Assembly: GCF_004764705.1 (NCBI RefSeq)
Contig: NZ_SHLX01000032.1
Location: 1-64,000 of the forward strand
Length of the DNA stretch: 64,000 nucleotides
From: Paenibacillus cymbidii
Lineage (GTDB): Bacteria > Bacillota > Bacilli > Paenibacillales > NBRC-103111
Reading direction: 5' to 3'
In this document: in pieces, positions 16,354 to 25,818 of the stretch
Layout: the number at the start of each line of letters is the position of its first letter
Position numbering within the stretch: the first letter of the stretch is position 1
Made by a program: the position numbers and the translations under genes
Notes under the pieces: generated by a model
What the model was told of the DNA's origin: nothing
What the model saw: only the letters and a program-made list of their open reading frames with translations
Databases searched by the model: none

Positions 16354-17223
16354 ATGCGCGCAAAAACGGCAAGCGATAAAGTGCTCGACGCGGTGATTTA
16401 TGTTTGCTTGATCCTTCTGGCCCTCTCCACGCTGCTTCCGTTCGTAAACGTCATTTCCAAGTCCGTAAGCGAGGAATGGGCGGTCGTCTCCGGCAAGGTC
16501 GGGCTGCTGCCGGTAGGCTTTCAGCTTGATACGCTGAAATACGTGATTACCACGCACGAATTCATTCGCGCTTTTGAAATTTCAATTATCGTCACCCTGA
16601 TCGGAACGCTGCTGTCGCTGGTTAGTACAGCCGTTACCGCGTATCCGTTGTCGAAGAAGCACCTCCCCGGCGTCAAATGGATGCTCGTCCTGTTTGTTTT
16701 CACCATGCTGTTCAACGGGGGCATTATTCCCAATTATTTGCTGATGAGGCAACTGGGCCTGATCAACGATTTATGGTCGCTGGTACTGCCCGCCTTGATT
16801 AGCGTATTCAATATGCTGGTGATCAAAAACTACTATGAGAGCCTTCCGGAAAGTCTGGAGGAATCGGCCAAGATGGACGGGGCAAACCATATCACGGTGC
16901 TGATTCGAATCATCGTCCCGCTGAGCGGCCCGGTTCTGGCCACGATTGCCTTGTTCTATGCCGTCTATTACTGGAACGATTTTTTTCATCCCATGCTTTA
17001 TATGAACTCGCCTTCTCTCCGTACACTGCAGCTGTATTTGCGCGACATCGTTATGGAAGTCAACGCTCCCGGGCAAAAAACGATGGACGAATTGATGAAC
17101 GTTTCACCCGAAGGCGTGAGATCGGCGACGATTGTCGCTTCCACCGTTCCGATCCTGCTGGTGTATCCGTTCCTGCAGAAATATTTCATCAAGGGCGTCC
17201 TGATCGGATCGGTCAAAGGGTAG
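16354..17223 (+). CDS. Sugar ABC transporter permease, YtcP/LplC type
   Basis: A 289-residue partner permease. It has the usual long first periplasmic-type loop (SVSEEWAVVSGKVGLLPVGF), six helices, and an EAA loop ESLEESAKMDGANHITVLIRIIVPLSGP (about 165-192). The C-terminus YPFLQKYFIKGVLIGSVKG is the family ending. It is eleven bases from the preceding gene, with GTAGGGGG before ATG 16354, and forms the translocation channel with it. Confidence 0.92.
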   Translation: MRAKTASDKVLDAVIYVCLILLALSTLLPFVNVISKSVSEEWAVVSGKVGLLPVGFQLDTLKYVITTHEFIRAFEISIIVTLIGTLLSLVSTAVTAYPLSKKHLPGVKWMLVLFVFTMLFNGGIIPNYLLMRQLGLINDLWSLVLPALISVFNMLVIKNYYESLPESLEESAKMDGANHITVLIRIIVPLSGPVLATIALFYAVYYWNDFFHPMLYMNSPSLRTLQLYLRDIVMEVNAPGQKTMDELMNVSPEGVRSATIVASTVPILLVYPFLQKYFIKGVLIGSVKG

Positions 17224-17291
17224 TGGCATTAAGGGGAGGGGTCGCACCCGAACTTAATGATAAAGGACCAATCATACAAGGAGGATCTTCC

Positions 17292-18809
17292 ATGTCCGGT
17301 AACAAACGAAAGTCTGCCATCATTGCCGCCGCAGCGGCCGTTTCATTGACCGCCTGCTCTTCCGCGGGGCAGCAAACCCAATCCGCGGGCAGTTCGTCTC
17401 CCGCCGTCAAACCGACGCTCAAGGTTCTCGGCATCTGGCAGCAGGACGATTACAACACGTATCCCGTCGCGAAGATGCTGGAGGAGAAAACGGGCTACAA
17501 GGTGCAATACGACATGCTGCCGCAGGACAAACCGGAAGAGAAGCTGAATTTGCTCATAGCCTCCAACGAGGCGTACGATCTGGTGACAACGGGAAGCGGC
17601 GCTACGTTCAACAGCATTTATTTCAGCTTCGCCAGTCAAGGAGCGCTGACGGACTTGACTCCTCTCATCGATAAGTATGCTCCGAACGTCAAGTCGCTCG
17701 TTTCCCAGGAGTCGCTTGACGCGTTTAAAGTAAACGGCAAATTATATGCAATTCCCAATCGCGCGACCGATGTCGTCCGCAACGGCATCATGGTGAGAAC
17801 GGACTGGCTGGAGAAGCTGGGGATGAAGGCGCCCTCGAATCTGGACGAATTCGTCGCCATGCTGAAAGCGTTCAAGGAAAAGGACCCCGGCGGGAACGGG
17901 GACAAAAACATTCCGATGACGGTGCGCAGCGACGCCCCGTTTATCGATAACCTGGTTGGCGCATTCGGCATGGCGAACGGATGGAACGATGTCGGCGGCA
18001 AGCTGATTCCGCGGGTACTCGATCCCGCTTTCAAGGATTACGTGACGTTCGTGGGCGGATTGTTCAAGGATGGATTGCTCGACAAGGAATTTCCCGTCAA
18101 CAAGGATGCGACCGTCAAGGAAAAATTCGCAAGCGGGAGAGCGGGGGCGGTTCCCCTCGGCTGGTCGGATGTGCCGGCGGTCAGCGACGCGCTGCTGAAA
18201 AATAATCCGAATGCCAAAATAGCCTATATTCCGGCGCTCAAAGGCGCAACCGGCAAATACGGCCACTCGCTTACCGTCGGCTTCGACCGTGTGTCCTATA
18301 TTCCGAAGTCGGCGAAAAATCCGGAGGAAGCGATGAAATGGATCAATGCCAAGCTGGAGAAGGAAACGTTCAAGAACCTCAGCATCGGCGAGGAAGGGAA
18401 GCATTATACGTTCAAGGACGGCAAATACGAACCGATCCTTCCCATCTTTACGACCGAACGAAACAATGCCAACAATTATCAAACGGGCGTTGACGAGAAG
18501 CTGTATCCGGAATACTGGCAGGCGCGCGTGCGCAAGGACCCGCGGCTTTACGAGGCGTGGGCGTTTCTGAACGTGAATCAACCGAAAGATACGCAGATCA
18601 AGGACGTAATCGGGAGCATTCCGTATTCGCCCGATTACACGAAGTATGCCCAGCAGCTCTATGTCATGGCGAACGATTATACGATCAAGCTGATTGCCGG
18701 AGCGGAGCCGGCGAGCGGAATCGAAGCGTTTATTCAGAAATTCAACGCAGCCGGCGGCGAGGCCAGCGTCAAAGAGGTTAATGCCTGGTATTCCGCCAGA
18801 AAAAAATAG
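17292..18809 (+). CDS. Extracellular sugar-binding lipoprotein, LplA type
   Basis: A 505-residue solute-binding protein. The signal peptide ends in a lipobox (SLTAC, Cys about 18), so it is anchored to the outer face of the membrane. A Ser/Gln-rich linker follows, then the family-1 binding fold starting LKVLGIWQQDDYNTYPVAKMLEEKTG. It delivers an oligosaccharide or aldonate to the two permeases upstream. The ligand cannot be named. ATG 17292 follows CAAGGAGG, while the frame opens 23 codons earlier within the RBS region. Confidence 0.9.
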   Translation: MSGNKRKSAIIAAAAAVSLTACSSAGQQTQSAGSSSPAVKPTLKVLGIWQQDDYNTYPVAKMLEEKTGYKVQYDMLPQDKPEEKLNLLIASNEAYDLVTTGSGATFNSIYFSFASQGALTDLTPLIDKYAPNVKSLVSQESLDAFKVNGKLYAIPNRATDVVRNGIMVRTDWLEKLGMKAPSNLDEFVAMLKAFKEKDPGGNGDKNIPMTVRSDAPFIDNLVGAFGMANGWNDVGGKLIPRVLDPAFKDYVTFVGGLFKDGLLDKEFPVNKDATVKEKFASGRAGAVPLGWSDVPAVSDALLKNNPNAKIAYIPALKGATGKYGHSLTVGFDRVSYIPKSAKNPEEAMKWINAKLEKETFKNLSIGEEGKHYTFKDGKYEPILPIFTTERNNANNYQTGVDEKLYPEYWQARVRKDPRLYEAWAFLNVNQPKDTQIKDVIGSIPYSPDYTKYAQQLYVMANDYTIKLIAGAEPASGIEAFIQKFNAAGGEASVKEVNAWYSARKK

Positions 18810-18861
18810 CGGCTTGCGCTTGCGAAGCAAGGCCACAACATGTTGGACGGGAGCGAAAGCC

Positions 18862-19941
18862 ATGAAGAAAATCAGGGTTGGTTTGATCGGATTGGGGGAA
18901 GTGGCGCAGGTGATTCATCTTCCCGTCCTGAAGCAGCTGCAGGATCGGTTTGAAGTGACCGCCCTTTGCGATGTGTCGCCGGAGCTTGTTCGCAGCATCG
19001 GAAGCGACTATCCTCGCGCAGCCCAATATACCCAATTCGACAAGCTTGCGGGCGATCCGCATGTGGATGCCGTATTCGTGCTGACCAGCAACGAATATCA
19101 TACGGAAGGGGCGCTTGCCGCAATCAATGCCGGCAAGCACGTGTTGATCGAGAAGCCGATGTCGGTTACGATCAGGGAAGCGGACGAAATCATCGCGGCC
19201 AAAAATCGGATGGGCGTTACCGTTATGGTGGGGTACATGCGCAGATTCGCCGCCGCCTTCGAGCAGGCGGTCGACAAGGTGCGCGGCATGAAGGAAATTA
19301 CGTATGCAAGAGTTCGCGATCTTATTGGGCCCAACGCCTATTTCATCTCCCAGTCGTCCGTCGTGCAGCGCTTCGAGCTTCCGGGATGGGCTGTCGCCGA
19401 TCGCCGTGAACGCGGCCGCAAGCTTGTGCGCGAAGCGATCGGCGAAGCGAGCGGCGAACTGGTGTCCGTATACCAGCTGCTTCTCGGTTTAAGCTCGCAC
19501 GACATTTCCGCCATGAGAGAGATGCTGGGCTTGCCGAAGCGGGTCGTTTCCGCCGAATATTGGCGGGGCGGCAGATTCTACTCCGTGCTGTTCGATTACG
19601 GCGATTTCCGCGCCTTGTTTGAAACCGGCATCGACGAGCAAGGCCGGTTTGACGGGATGATCGAGGTCATGAGTCCAACCCAAACGGTCAAGGTGGATTA
19701 TGAAACGCCCTATATCCGGCACCTCCCGGCAGTCGTTACCGTCTCCGAAACGGACGGCGACTCCTATCGGACGGAAGTATTGAGACCGACCTATCAGGAT
19801 CCTTATACACGCGAATTGCTGCATTTCCACCGGGCCGTCACGGAGCGGCTGGAGCCCAAAACGTCGGCGGAGGATGCGCGGGAAGATCTTGTCCTGTTCC
19901 GACAAATTATTGACGCCATGCGTCAGCCCGGCAATGAATAG
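18862..19941 (+). CDS. Gfo/Idh/MocA-family NAD(P)-dependent oxidoreductase
   Basis: A 359-residue cytoplasmic enzyme. The Rossmann motif is VGLIGLGEVAQVIHLPVL at the start, then VFVLTSNEYH and GKHVLIEKPM, the conserved EKP containing the catalytic Lys. The substrate domain occupies the rest, with HDISAMREM in the His position. Members oxidise or reduce sugars, inositols or their acids at one carbon. Its place after a sugar importer points to oxidation of the imported compound. ATG 18862 follows GGACGGGAG. Confidence 0.88.
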   Translation: MKKIRVGLIGLGEVAQVIHLPVLKQLQDRFEVTALCDVSPELVRSIGSDYPRAAQYTQFDKLAGDPHVDAVFVLTSNEYHTEGALAAINAGKHVLIEKPMSVTIREADEIIAAKNRMGVTVMVGYMRRFAAAFEQAVDKVRGMKEITYARVRDLIGPNAYFISQSSVVQRFELPGWAVADRRERGRKLVREAIGEASGELVSVYQLLLGLSSHDISAMREMLGLPKRVVSAEYWRGGRFYSVLFDYGDFRALFETGIDEQGRFDGMIEVMSPTQTVKVDYETPYIRHLPAVVTVSETDGDSYRTEVLRPTYQDPYTRELLHFHRAVTERLEPKTSAEDAREDLVLFRQIIDAMRQPGNE

Positions 19942-19954
19942 GAGGAACGTGGCG

Positions 19955-21298
19955 ATGGACCAGTCGTATTCGTATCAAACGAGGCTGCCGGTATTTGCCG
20001 AAGCGGATGTCGTCGTAGCGGGCGGAGGGCCGGCGGGGATCGGCGCGGCGCTTGCGGCGGCGAGGAACGGCGCTTCCGTGCTGCTGGTGGAGCAAAGAGG
20101 ATTTCTGGGGGGCATGGCGACCGTCTCGCTTGTTCCTGCCTATACGCCTTACTCGGATCAGGAAAAGCCGGTCATTCGCGGCATCGGCCTGGAAGTGCTG
20201 CAAGCGATGAAGGATGCCATGCAGCCGGGATTGAAGGAAGCGTACCGGGATATTGTCGACTGGGTGCCGATCGAAGCGGAAACGCTCAAGCTTCTGCTCG
20301 ATGCCAAGATGGAGGAAGCGGGCGTTCGCCTTCTCTTCCACACGTGCATCAGCGACGTCATCCGCAGCGGCGACCGGGTGGAGGCGCTGGTGATTCATAA
20401 CAAGAGCGGCAGCCATGCGGTCAAGGCCAAGTGGTTCATCGATGCCACAAGCGATGCGGATCTCGTGTTCCGCGCAGGCGGGAAGTTTCATAAAGGCGGC
20501 GAAGAGGGAGAGCTTCAGCCGGCGACGATGTGTTTCGTCCTGAACCGGTTGAATCGGAGCCGTTTCGAAGCGTTCACCAGGGAACACGGGAAGCTGAATG
20601 CGCATATCGAACGAGGCAAAGCCAGCGGGGAGCTGAAGGTTCTTCACAACTGGGCGGCCATTGCCTTTCACAATGAATCGACGTGCGGCTTCAATTTCGG
20701 CCATATCGCGGGGATTGACGGCACGAACGCGGAGGATTTGACCCGAGGGGCGGTGGAAGGCCGCAAGCTGGTCCACCATATTGCCGACTGGCTCAGACGC
20801 CACATTCCCGGGTTCGAAGAGGCGGTAGTGGCGCAAACCGGAGAGCAGATCGGCATTCGCGAAACGCGCCGGATCGTCGGGGACTATACGGTTACGTTCG
20901 ACGATTTTACAACGTGCCGCTCGTTTCCGGACGATATAGCGCGCAACGCCTATTACATCGACGTTCATTTATCGAAGCCTTTGCGGGACGGCAAAACGTT
21001 TATCGACAAAATATACTTGCCGCCCGGCAAATCGCACGGCATTCCGTACCGTTCGCTCCTTCCCGTCGACTTCGCCAACCTGTTCGTGGCCGGGCGAAGC
21101 ATCTCGGCGGATCGCACGACCCAGGGCTCGATGCGGGTGATGCCGACCTGCTTCGCCTTCGGGGAAGCCGCCGGCACCGCCGGGGCCTTGTTGACCATAG
21201 CCGGCAAGACCAATACGCGAGAGCTCGACATGGCCGTTTTGCAGCGCCAGCTCGTCAGGCAAGGGGCTTGGATCGGCGACGGGAACGACGCCAACTAG
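19955..21298 (+). CDS. FAD-dependent oxidoreductase of the FAD_oxidored (PF12831-like) family
   Basis: A 447-residue flavoprotein. The dinucleotide-binding motif is DVVVAGGGPAGIGAALAAARNGASVLLVEQRGFLGGMAT (about 17-55), and WFIDATSDADL is the second conserved block. Near the C-terminus GRSISADRTTQGSMRVMPTCFAFGEAAGTAG is the typical FAD-contacting end. Genes of this family recur in polysaccharide and uncommon-sugar loci; the reaction is usually unknown. It overlaps nothing and follows the Gfo/Idh gene by 13 bases, with AGGAGGA before ATG 19955. Its stop codon is immediately followed by a tandem repeat. Confidence 0.85.
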   Translation: MDQSYSYQTRLPVFAEADVVVAGGGPAGIGAALAAARNGASVLLVEQRGFLGGMATVSLVPAYTPYSDQEKPVIRGIGLEVLQAMKDAMQPGLKEAYRDIVDWVPIEAETLKLLLDAKMEEAGVRLLFHTCISDVIRSGDRVEALVIHNKSGSHAVKAKWFIDATSDADLVFRAGGKFHKGGEEGELQPATMCFVLNRLNRSRFEAFTREHGKLNAHIERGKASGELKVLHNWAAIAFHNESTCGFNFGHIAGIDGTNAEDLTRGAVEGRKLVHHIADWLRRHIPGFEEAVVAQTGEQIGIRETRRIVGDYTVTFDDFTTCRSFPDDIARNAYYIDVHLSKPLRDGKTFIDKIYLPPGKSHGIPYRSLLPVDFANLFVAGRSISADRTTQGSMRVMPTCFAFGEAAGTAGALLTIAGKTNTRELDMAVLQRQLVRQGAWIGDGNDAN

Positions 21299-21380
21299 CA
21301 TATGCTTTCGAAGCGGCGGTTGCTATCACAAACGCTTGGCATATGCTTTCGAAGCGGCGTTTGTTATCACAAACGCTTGG
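21299..21380 (+). repeat. Tandem duplication of a 41-bp unit in the promoter region of the YesN-type gene
   Basis: Two head-to-tail 41-base units (21299-21339 and 21340-21380) differ at only two positions. Each contains CATATGCTTTCGAAGC and CAAACGCTTGG. The junction places TTGCTA (21320-21325) 16 bases before TATGCT (21342-21347), so the duplication may create a promoter for the regulator gene starting at 21393. The second unit ends in the GG of its RBS. Confidence 0.85.
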
Positions 21381-21392
21381 GAGGCGGAGCGC

Positions 21393-23009
21393 ATGTTTAC
21401 GCTCTTGATCGTCGACGATGAACCGTCGGTTCGCACGGGGCTGCGCGATTGCATCGAATGGAGTCAGTACGGCATCGAGGTTGTCGGGGAAGCCAACGAC
21501 GGCGAGCTTGCGTTGCAGCTCGCCGAGCAGCTCCGGCCCGATCTTGTCATTACCGACGTTCGGATGCCGATTATGGACGGGATCCAGTTCGCTTATGAAG
21601 TCAGCTCCCGGCTGCCGGCGACCAGAATCCTGTTCATCAGCGGCTACGACGATGTCGAATACCTCAAGTCCGCGTTGAAAATCAATGCTTTCGACTACAT
21701 GTTGAAGCCGGTTAACCTTGACGAGCTGCATCAGGTGCTGCTCGGCATTACGGGGACGCTGCAAAGCAAGCTGCGTCAGGATCAACGGATCAAAGCGATG
21801 CAGGAAAAGCTTCTGGAAAGCATGCCCGTGCTTCGGGAGAAATATGTGGTGTCCCTGCTGCGGGAAGCCCCGGCAACCGGGGAGCGGACGCGCGAGAAGC
21901 TGGAGTTTCTCGAGCTGAACTGGCCGCTCGAGGCCAATTATTGGGTCATGGTAATCGACATCGACGATAAACCCGAGCAATTCTTTCCCTTGCTCGAGCG
22001 TGACCGTCAACTGCTCGCCTACGCCATTCTGAACATTTGCCAGGAGCTAATCGACCGCCATATTCAGGGATATGTGATTGAATATGGAAATGGTGAATTT
22101 GTTTCGATTCTATGGGATACGCAACTGATCGACGAAGCGGAGCTGTTGTTTCGGGTTGCCGAAGAGGTGCGGGAAAATATCCAGCGATGGCTCAAGTTCA
22201 ATGTAACGATCGGGATCGGCGAGAGGGTAGACGGCCCAAGGGAGCTTCACCGTTCCTACAGGATGGCGCGGGCGGCGCTTAACCAACGCTGGTACCTGGG
22301 CAAGAATCGGGTAATAGCAATGAACAAGATTCAGACGCCATCTCCTCATGCCCCCCAATTTGACGCCGCGGTGGCCGAGAAGCTGGAAGCCCTTATTTGC
22401 GCGGGAGACAGGGAAGGGCTGAACCGGGTTGTGGCCGACGTATTCCAGGAGCTCGGGAGCCAGCGCACGCTCCGGTTTAAATTCGGCTTGAATGCCGCCT
22501 TTCAAATGCTGCTGCTCGGCTCCCGCGTTTCCCTGGAGCTGGGGCTATGGAACGAACAGATGGAGCGCGATGAAGCGGAGCTATGGGAAGTTCTGCCTCG
22601 GCTGGATACGTTGCACGATGTACGGGAGCAGCTGACCGCCTATTTGAACGATATTGTCCGCGTTATCGTAGAAAAGCAAGAAGGAAAGAACGGCTATTAC
22701 ATTGAACTCATCAAAAAACATATCGAGCAGCACTATGCCGACAATTTGTCGGTTGCCCATATCGCGAAAGAAGTGTTTCTGAATCCGACGTATATGTGCA
22801 TGCTCTTCAAGCAGGAGACGGGCGGCACGATTCACGAATATCTCTATTGCACCCGCATGGAGCAGGCCAAGCGCTTGCTTGCGGATCCGGGCAACCGGTT
22901 CTATGAAATCGCGGCGGCGGTCGGCTACTCCGATCCGAGCTATTTCAGCAAGCAGTTCAAGAAGTATACGGGGTTGAGTCCTTCCGCCTACAGGGATCGC
23001 TTCTTGTAA
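21393..23009 (+). CDS. Response regulator with AraC-type DNA-binding domain (YesN family)
   Basis: A 538-residue regulator. The receiver domain is at 1-120: LLIVDDEPSVRTGL supplies the acidic pocket, and the phospho-acceptor Asp is in VITDVRMP (about 55). A long linker domain follows. Two helix-turn-helix motifs lie at the C-terminus (about 435-535), with NLSVAHIAKEVFLNPTYMCMLFKQETG and YEIAAAVGYSDPSYFSKQFKKYTGLSPSAYR. It pairs with the sensor kinase encoded next and should activate the sugar locus. ATG 21393 is eight bases after GGAGG; a longer frame would begin inside the tandem repeat. Confidence 0.92.
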   Translation: MFTLLIVDDEPSVRTGLRDCIEWSQYGIEVVGEANDGELALQLAEQLRPDLVITDVRMPIMDGIQFAYEVSSRLPATRILFISGYDDVEYLKSALKINAFDYMLKPVNLDELHQVLLGITGTLQSKLRQDQRIKAMQEKLLESMPVLREKYVVSLLREAPATGERTREKLEFLELNWPLEANYWVMVIDIDDKPEQFFPLLERDRQLLAYAILNICQELIDRHIQGYVIEYGNGEFVSILWDTQLIDEAELLFRVAEEVRENIQRWLKFNVTIGIGERVDGPRELHRSYRMARAALNQRWYLGKNRVIAMNKIQTPSPHAPQFDAAVAEKLEALICAGDREGLNRVVADVFQELGSQRTLRFKFGLNAAFQMLLLGSRVSLELGLWNEQMERDEAELWEVLPRLDTLHDVREQLTAYLNDIVRVIVEKQEGKNGYYIELIKKHIEQHYADNLSVAHIAKEVFLNPTYMCMLFKQETGGTIHEYLYCTRMEQAKRLLADPGNRFYEIAAAVGYSDPSYFSKQFKKYTGLSPSAYRDRFL

Positions 23010-23073
23010 AGGTCGTTCAACAAGCCGCAAGCCGACTTTTTGGATACGCATTGATTGCCGGGGGTTGAGAGAG

Positions 23074-24930
23074 ATGCCATCCGATTCGACTGCATGGAAA
23101 GAATGGACCGGCCGATGGCTCCATTGGCTGCGATCGGCCAAATGGTGGATCGTCGGCTACCTCTTTCTGATCGTCCTTCCGGGCGTGATTCTGCTTAACT
23201 TCTTCGATCGGCGATCCAATACGATTCTGGAGGAAGAGGTTACGCGCTCCATGCTGCAAACGATTCGACAGGCGGGCCTCAATGTGTCCTATCAATTCAA
23301 CCGGGTTGCGGACGTGTCCAATACGCTGCTGATGAATACAAGGCTCCAGGACGATCTGTTTCATAGCCAGAACCAGGCGGAAATCGGCCCTGTCATCGAT
23401 TATTACAACGAAATGGATGCCATCCTCTTATCCGCCAAAACGTCGGCGGATATTTTCCGCATTCGACTTTTCGTTCATCCCGGCAGTTTATTGACCGGAG
23501 AGCAAGTTCATTTTTTTTCGATCGCGCAGCTGGAGAGCAAGCCGTGGTACCGCCAGGTGACGCAGCGAAACGGAGCCATCTATTGGACTCCGTTGTACGA
23601 GGAACGGTTTATCGATCAAGGAACCGTACCGGTTCTGTCATGCGCGCGGATGCTGCGCAGCTTCCGGCAATTGGACCAGTCTTACGGCGTGCTCGTTGTG
23701 GATGTGCAGGCGCAGGTCATCCAATCGATTCTGGCCAATATCGGGTCCCCCAACGAGCGGCTGTATATGGTCGATCAAGAAGGCCGGGTCGTATACGACG
23801 CCGATCGGTCGACCATCGGTACCGAAACGAAAATTCACGAATCATTGGCTTCCCGCGGGGAAGACGGCATTGTGCGGTTCAAGCTTGCCGGCGGCGAATC
23901 GACTTATGCCGTGTTTACCACGCTGGGCCCAACGGGCTGGAAGCTGGTAAGCGAAGTGCCTGCCGAGGAAATTTCGCGAAGATCGGCCCAGTTAAATCAC
24001 TATTCGGGCATCGTAAGCTTCGTCTGGCTGACCTTGCTGTTTGCCCTGCTCCTGTTTATTGTGACTGCGTTTATGCTGCGGCAAATGAGCGACCGGGTGC
24101 GCCGGATGATCGGGACGATCCGTCGGGGCGGCATTTCGCAGCTTCAAATGCCGGTCAAGCAAGGCCCGGGAGGCAGCGTCAAGCGACTGGAGCAGGACGT
24201 GGCCCACTTGGTCGGAACCGTGGGCAAGCTGATGGAGGAAACGTATCTTTCCCGAGTGCAGGAACGCGAGGCGCAATTGCGGGCCCTGCAAGCCCAGATC
24301 AATCCGCATTTTCTGTACAATACGCTGGATACGATCAACTGGATGGCCATTCGCCGAAAAGTGCCGGATATCAGCGCCATGATCGGATCGCTGGCCAATT
24401 ATTTTCGATTGAGCTTGAACAAGGGGCGGGATACGGTTTCGGTAGCGGACGAACTGAAACTGGTCCAGGTGTATCTGGACATCCAGCAAAGCCGGTTTAC
24501 GGGCGAATTCGACTATCGCCTGGACACGATTCCGGGGCTGGAGCGATTCTCGATGCCCAAGCTCATCCTGCAGCCGATCGTCGAAAATGCGGTTATCCAT
24601 GGCATCCACAACTTGCGCGACCGCAAGGGCGTTATTACCGTCGCGGTCAGGTTGTCCGGCGATTTGATCCAGTTTGTCGTCGCGGATAACGGGATCGGCA
24701 TGAAGACGGAGCGCATCCAAACGATGCTTCGGGAAGAACCGGACGGCACAACCCGGTCATTCGGCGAAAGCGGTTCCTCCTACGGTCTGATGAACGCCAA
24801 AGAACGGCTGAGGTTGTTTTTTGGCGAGGGGTTCGGCATTTCCTTCGAGTCCGAGCCCGGCAACGGGACAACCGTGAGCCTGTGGATTCGTGCAAAAGAA
24901 AACGTTGCCGGCGACGGACCGTCGCAATAG
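23074..24930 (+). CDS. Sensor histidine kinase, YesM family
   Basis: A 618-residue membrane kinase. A first helix (WWIVGYLFLIVLPGVILLNFF, about 28-48) is followed by an extracellular Cache-type sensor of about 260 residues, a second helix (IVSFVWLTLLFALLLFIVTAFML, about 312-334), HAMP, then the His_kinase motif QINPHFLYNTLDTINWM with the phosphorylated His (about 411). The ATPase domain has VENAVIHGI, VVADNGIGM and SYGLMNAKERL. It senses extracellular saccharides or a binding-protein complex and phosphorylates the YesN partner. ATG 23074 is chosen nine bases after a G-run; a TTG three codons upstream is possible. Confidence 0.92.
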   Translation: MPSDSTAWKEWTGRWLHWLRSAKWWIVGYLFLIVLPGVILLNFFDRRSNTILEEEVTRSMLQTIRQAGLNVSYQFNRVADVSNTLLMNTRLQDDLFHSQNQAEIGPVIDYYNEMDAILLSAKTSADIFRIRLFVHPGSLLTGEQVHFFSIAQLESKPWYRQVTQRNGAIYWTPLYEERFIDQGTVPVLSCARMLRSFRQLDQSYGVLVVDVQAQVIQSILANIGSPNERLYMVDQEGRVVYDADRSTIGTETKIHESLASRGEDGIVRFKLAGGESTYAVFTTLGPTGWKLVSEVPAEEISRRSAQLNHYSGIVSFVWLTLLFALLLFIVTAFMLRQMSDRVRRMIGTIRRGGISQLQMPVKQGPGGSVKRLEQDVAHLVGTVGKLMEETYLSRVQEREAQLRALQAQINPHFLYNTLDTINWMAIRRKVPDISAMIGSLANYFRLSLNKGRDTVSVADELKLVQVYLDIQQSRFTGEFDYRLDTIPGLERFSMPKLILQPIVENAVIHGIHNLRDRKGVITVAVRLSGDLIQFVVADNGIGMKTERIQTMLREEPDGTTRSFGESGSSYGLMNAKERLRLFFGEGFGISFESEPGNGTTVSLWIRAKENVAGDGPSQ

Positions 24931-24954
24931 CATAAGATAAGGAGCTTGACGCGG

Positions 24955-25668
24955 ATGGATGCGATGAGTGTATTGGAAGTGAACAACGGAAGCATGGCCG
25001 GTCCGAAGCCGCTGGTCGTCGTTTGCCACGGCTGGACGGGGCAGAAGGAGAACATGCTGGATATGGCGGCCCGCTTCGCAAACATCGGTTGCTTCGCCGT
25101 ATCGATCGACGCTTGTTATCACGGGCAACGCAAGCGGCGCGAAGGCGATCCGCCGCTGCTGGAAGCGATGATCGAGACCGGGCGCGAACTTGACGAGCTG
25201 ATTGACAGGTACAGCGATCATCCCCAGGTGGATGGGAATCGTGTCGGACTGCTCGGAGTGTCGATGGGAGGCGCGATCGTCCTCAAATATTTGACGCAAA
25301 CGAGACGGTCGGTCCGGGCCGCCGTATCCGCCATTACGACGTCGGTCTGGTCCGACATTCTCCATAACGCGGAATTGGGAGAAAGATTAAGGAGCATGGA
25401 GGCTGACATTAGCAAGCTGGAGGCGCTCGCGCGCGACGAGCAGCCGATCAACCGGTGGTCGGCGATTCCGAATATGCCGCTTCTGCTGCTCGCAGGCGAC
25501 GAGGACCCGCTGGTGCCGCTTCCGCATGCGGAGCGACTGAGCGACCTGCTCCGGAGAAGGGACGGGGAGGATAGCTTGATGAAGCTGAGCGTATATCGGG
25601 GCGTCAAGCACGACTTCACGACGGAGATGGCTCAGGAATCGATCGAATGGATGCGGCGGTTTGTGTGA
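24955..25668 (+). CDS. Alpha/beta hydrolase, esterase-like
   Basis: A 237-residue alpha/beta hydrolase. The oxyanion region is VVVCHGWTG, the nucleophile elbow is LLGVSMGGA (Ser about 99), the acid is in LAGDEDPLVPLP, and the base is in GVKHDFT. No signal peptide is present, so it is cytoplasmic. It is the last gene after the YesM kinase (25 bases downstream) and could remove acyl or other ester groups from an imported saccharide. AAGGAG stands ten bases before ATG 24955. Substrate unknown. Confidence 0.82.
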   Translation: MDAMSVLEVNNGSMAGPKPLVVVCHGWTGQKENMLDMAARFANIGCFAVSIDACYHGQRKRREGDPPLLEAMIETGRELDELIDRYSDHPQVDGNRVGLLGVSMGGAIVLKYLTQTRRSVRAAVSAITTSVWSDILHNAELGERLRSMEADISKLEALARDEQPINRWSAIPNMPLLLLAGDEDPLVPLPHAERLSDLLRRRDGEDSLMKLSVYRGVKHDFTTEMAQESIEWMRRFV

Positions 25669-25724
25669 GGCTGCTTCTTTCGCAATCGATCGGGGGCCAG
25701 ACCTTGCGGCCTCGGTGGCCATCG

Positions 25725-25754
25725 CGGCCCGACTTGTGTCGGGCCGTTTGATTT
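25725..25754 (+). terminator. Intrinsic terminator of the first sugar locus
   Basis: CGGCCCGAC and GTCGGGCCG pair perfectly around TTGT and are followed by TTTGATTT. Confidence 0.75.
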
Positions 25755-25818
25755 GGCCGGGGCGGGGGAATCCTAGCGGTATCGTCATTTGGAACTTTAC
25801 CCGACGGGAGACTTGCCC

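Noticed and set aside
21320..21380. cre sites in the 41-bp tandem repeats
   Set aside because: Only the AAACGCTTG core is shared; required TG and C positions of the consensus are missing.
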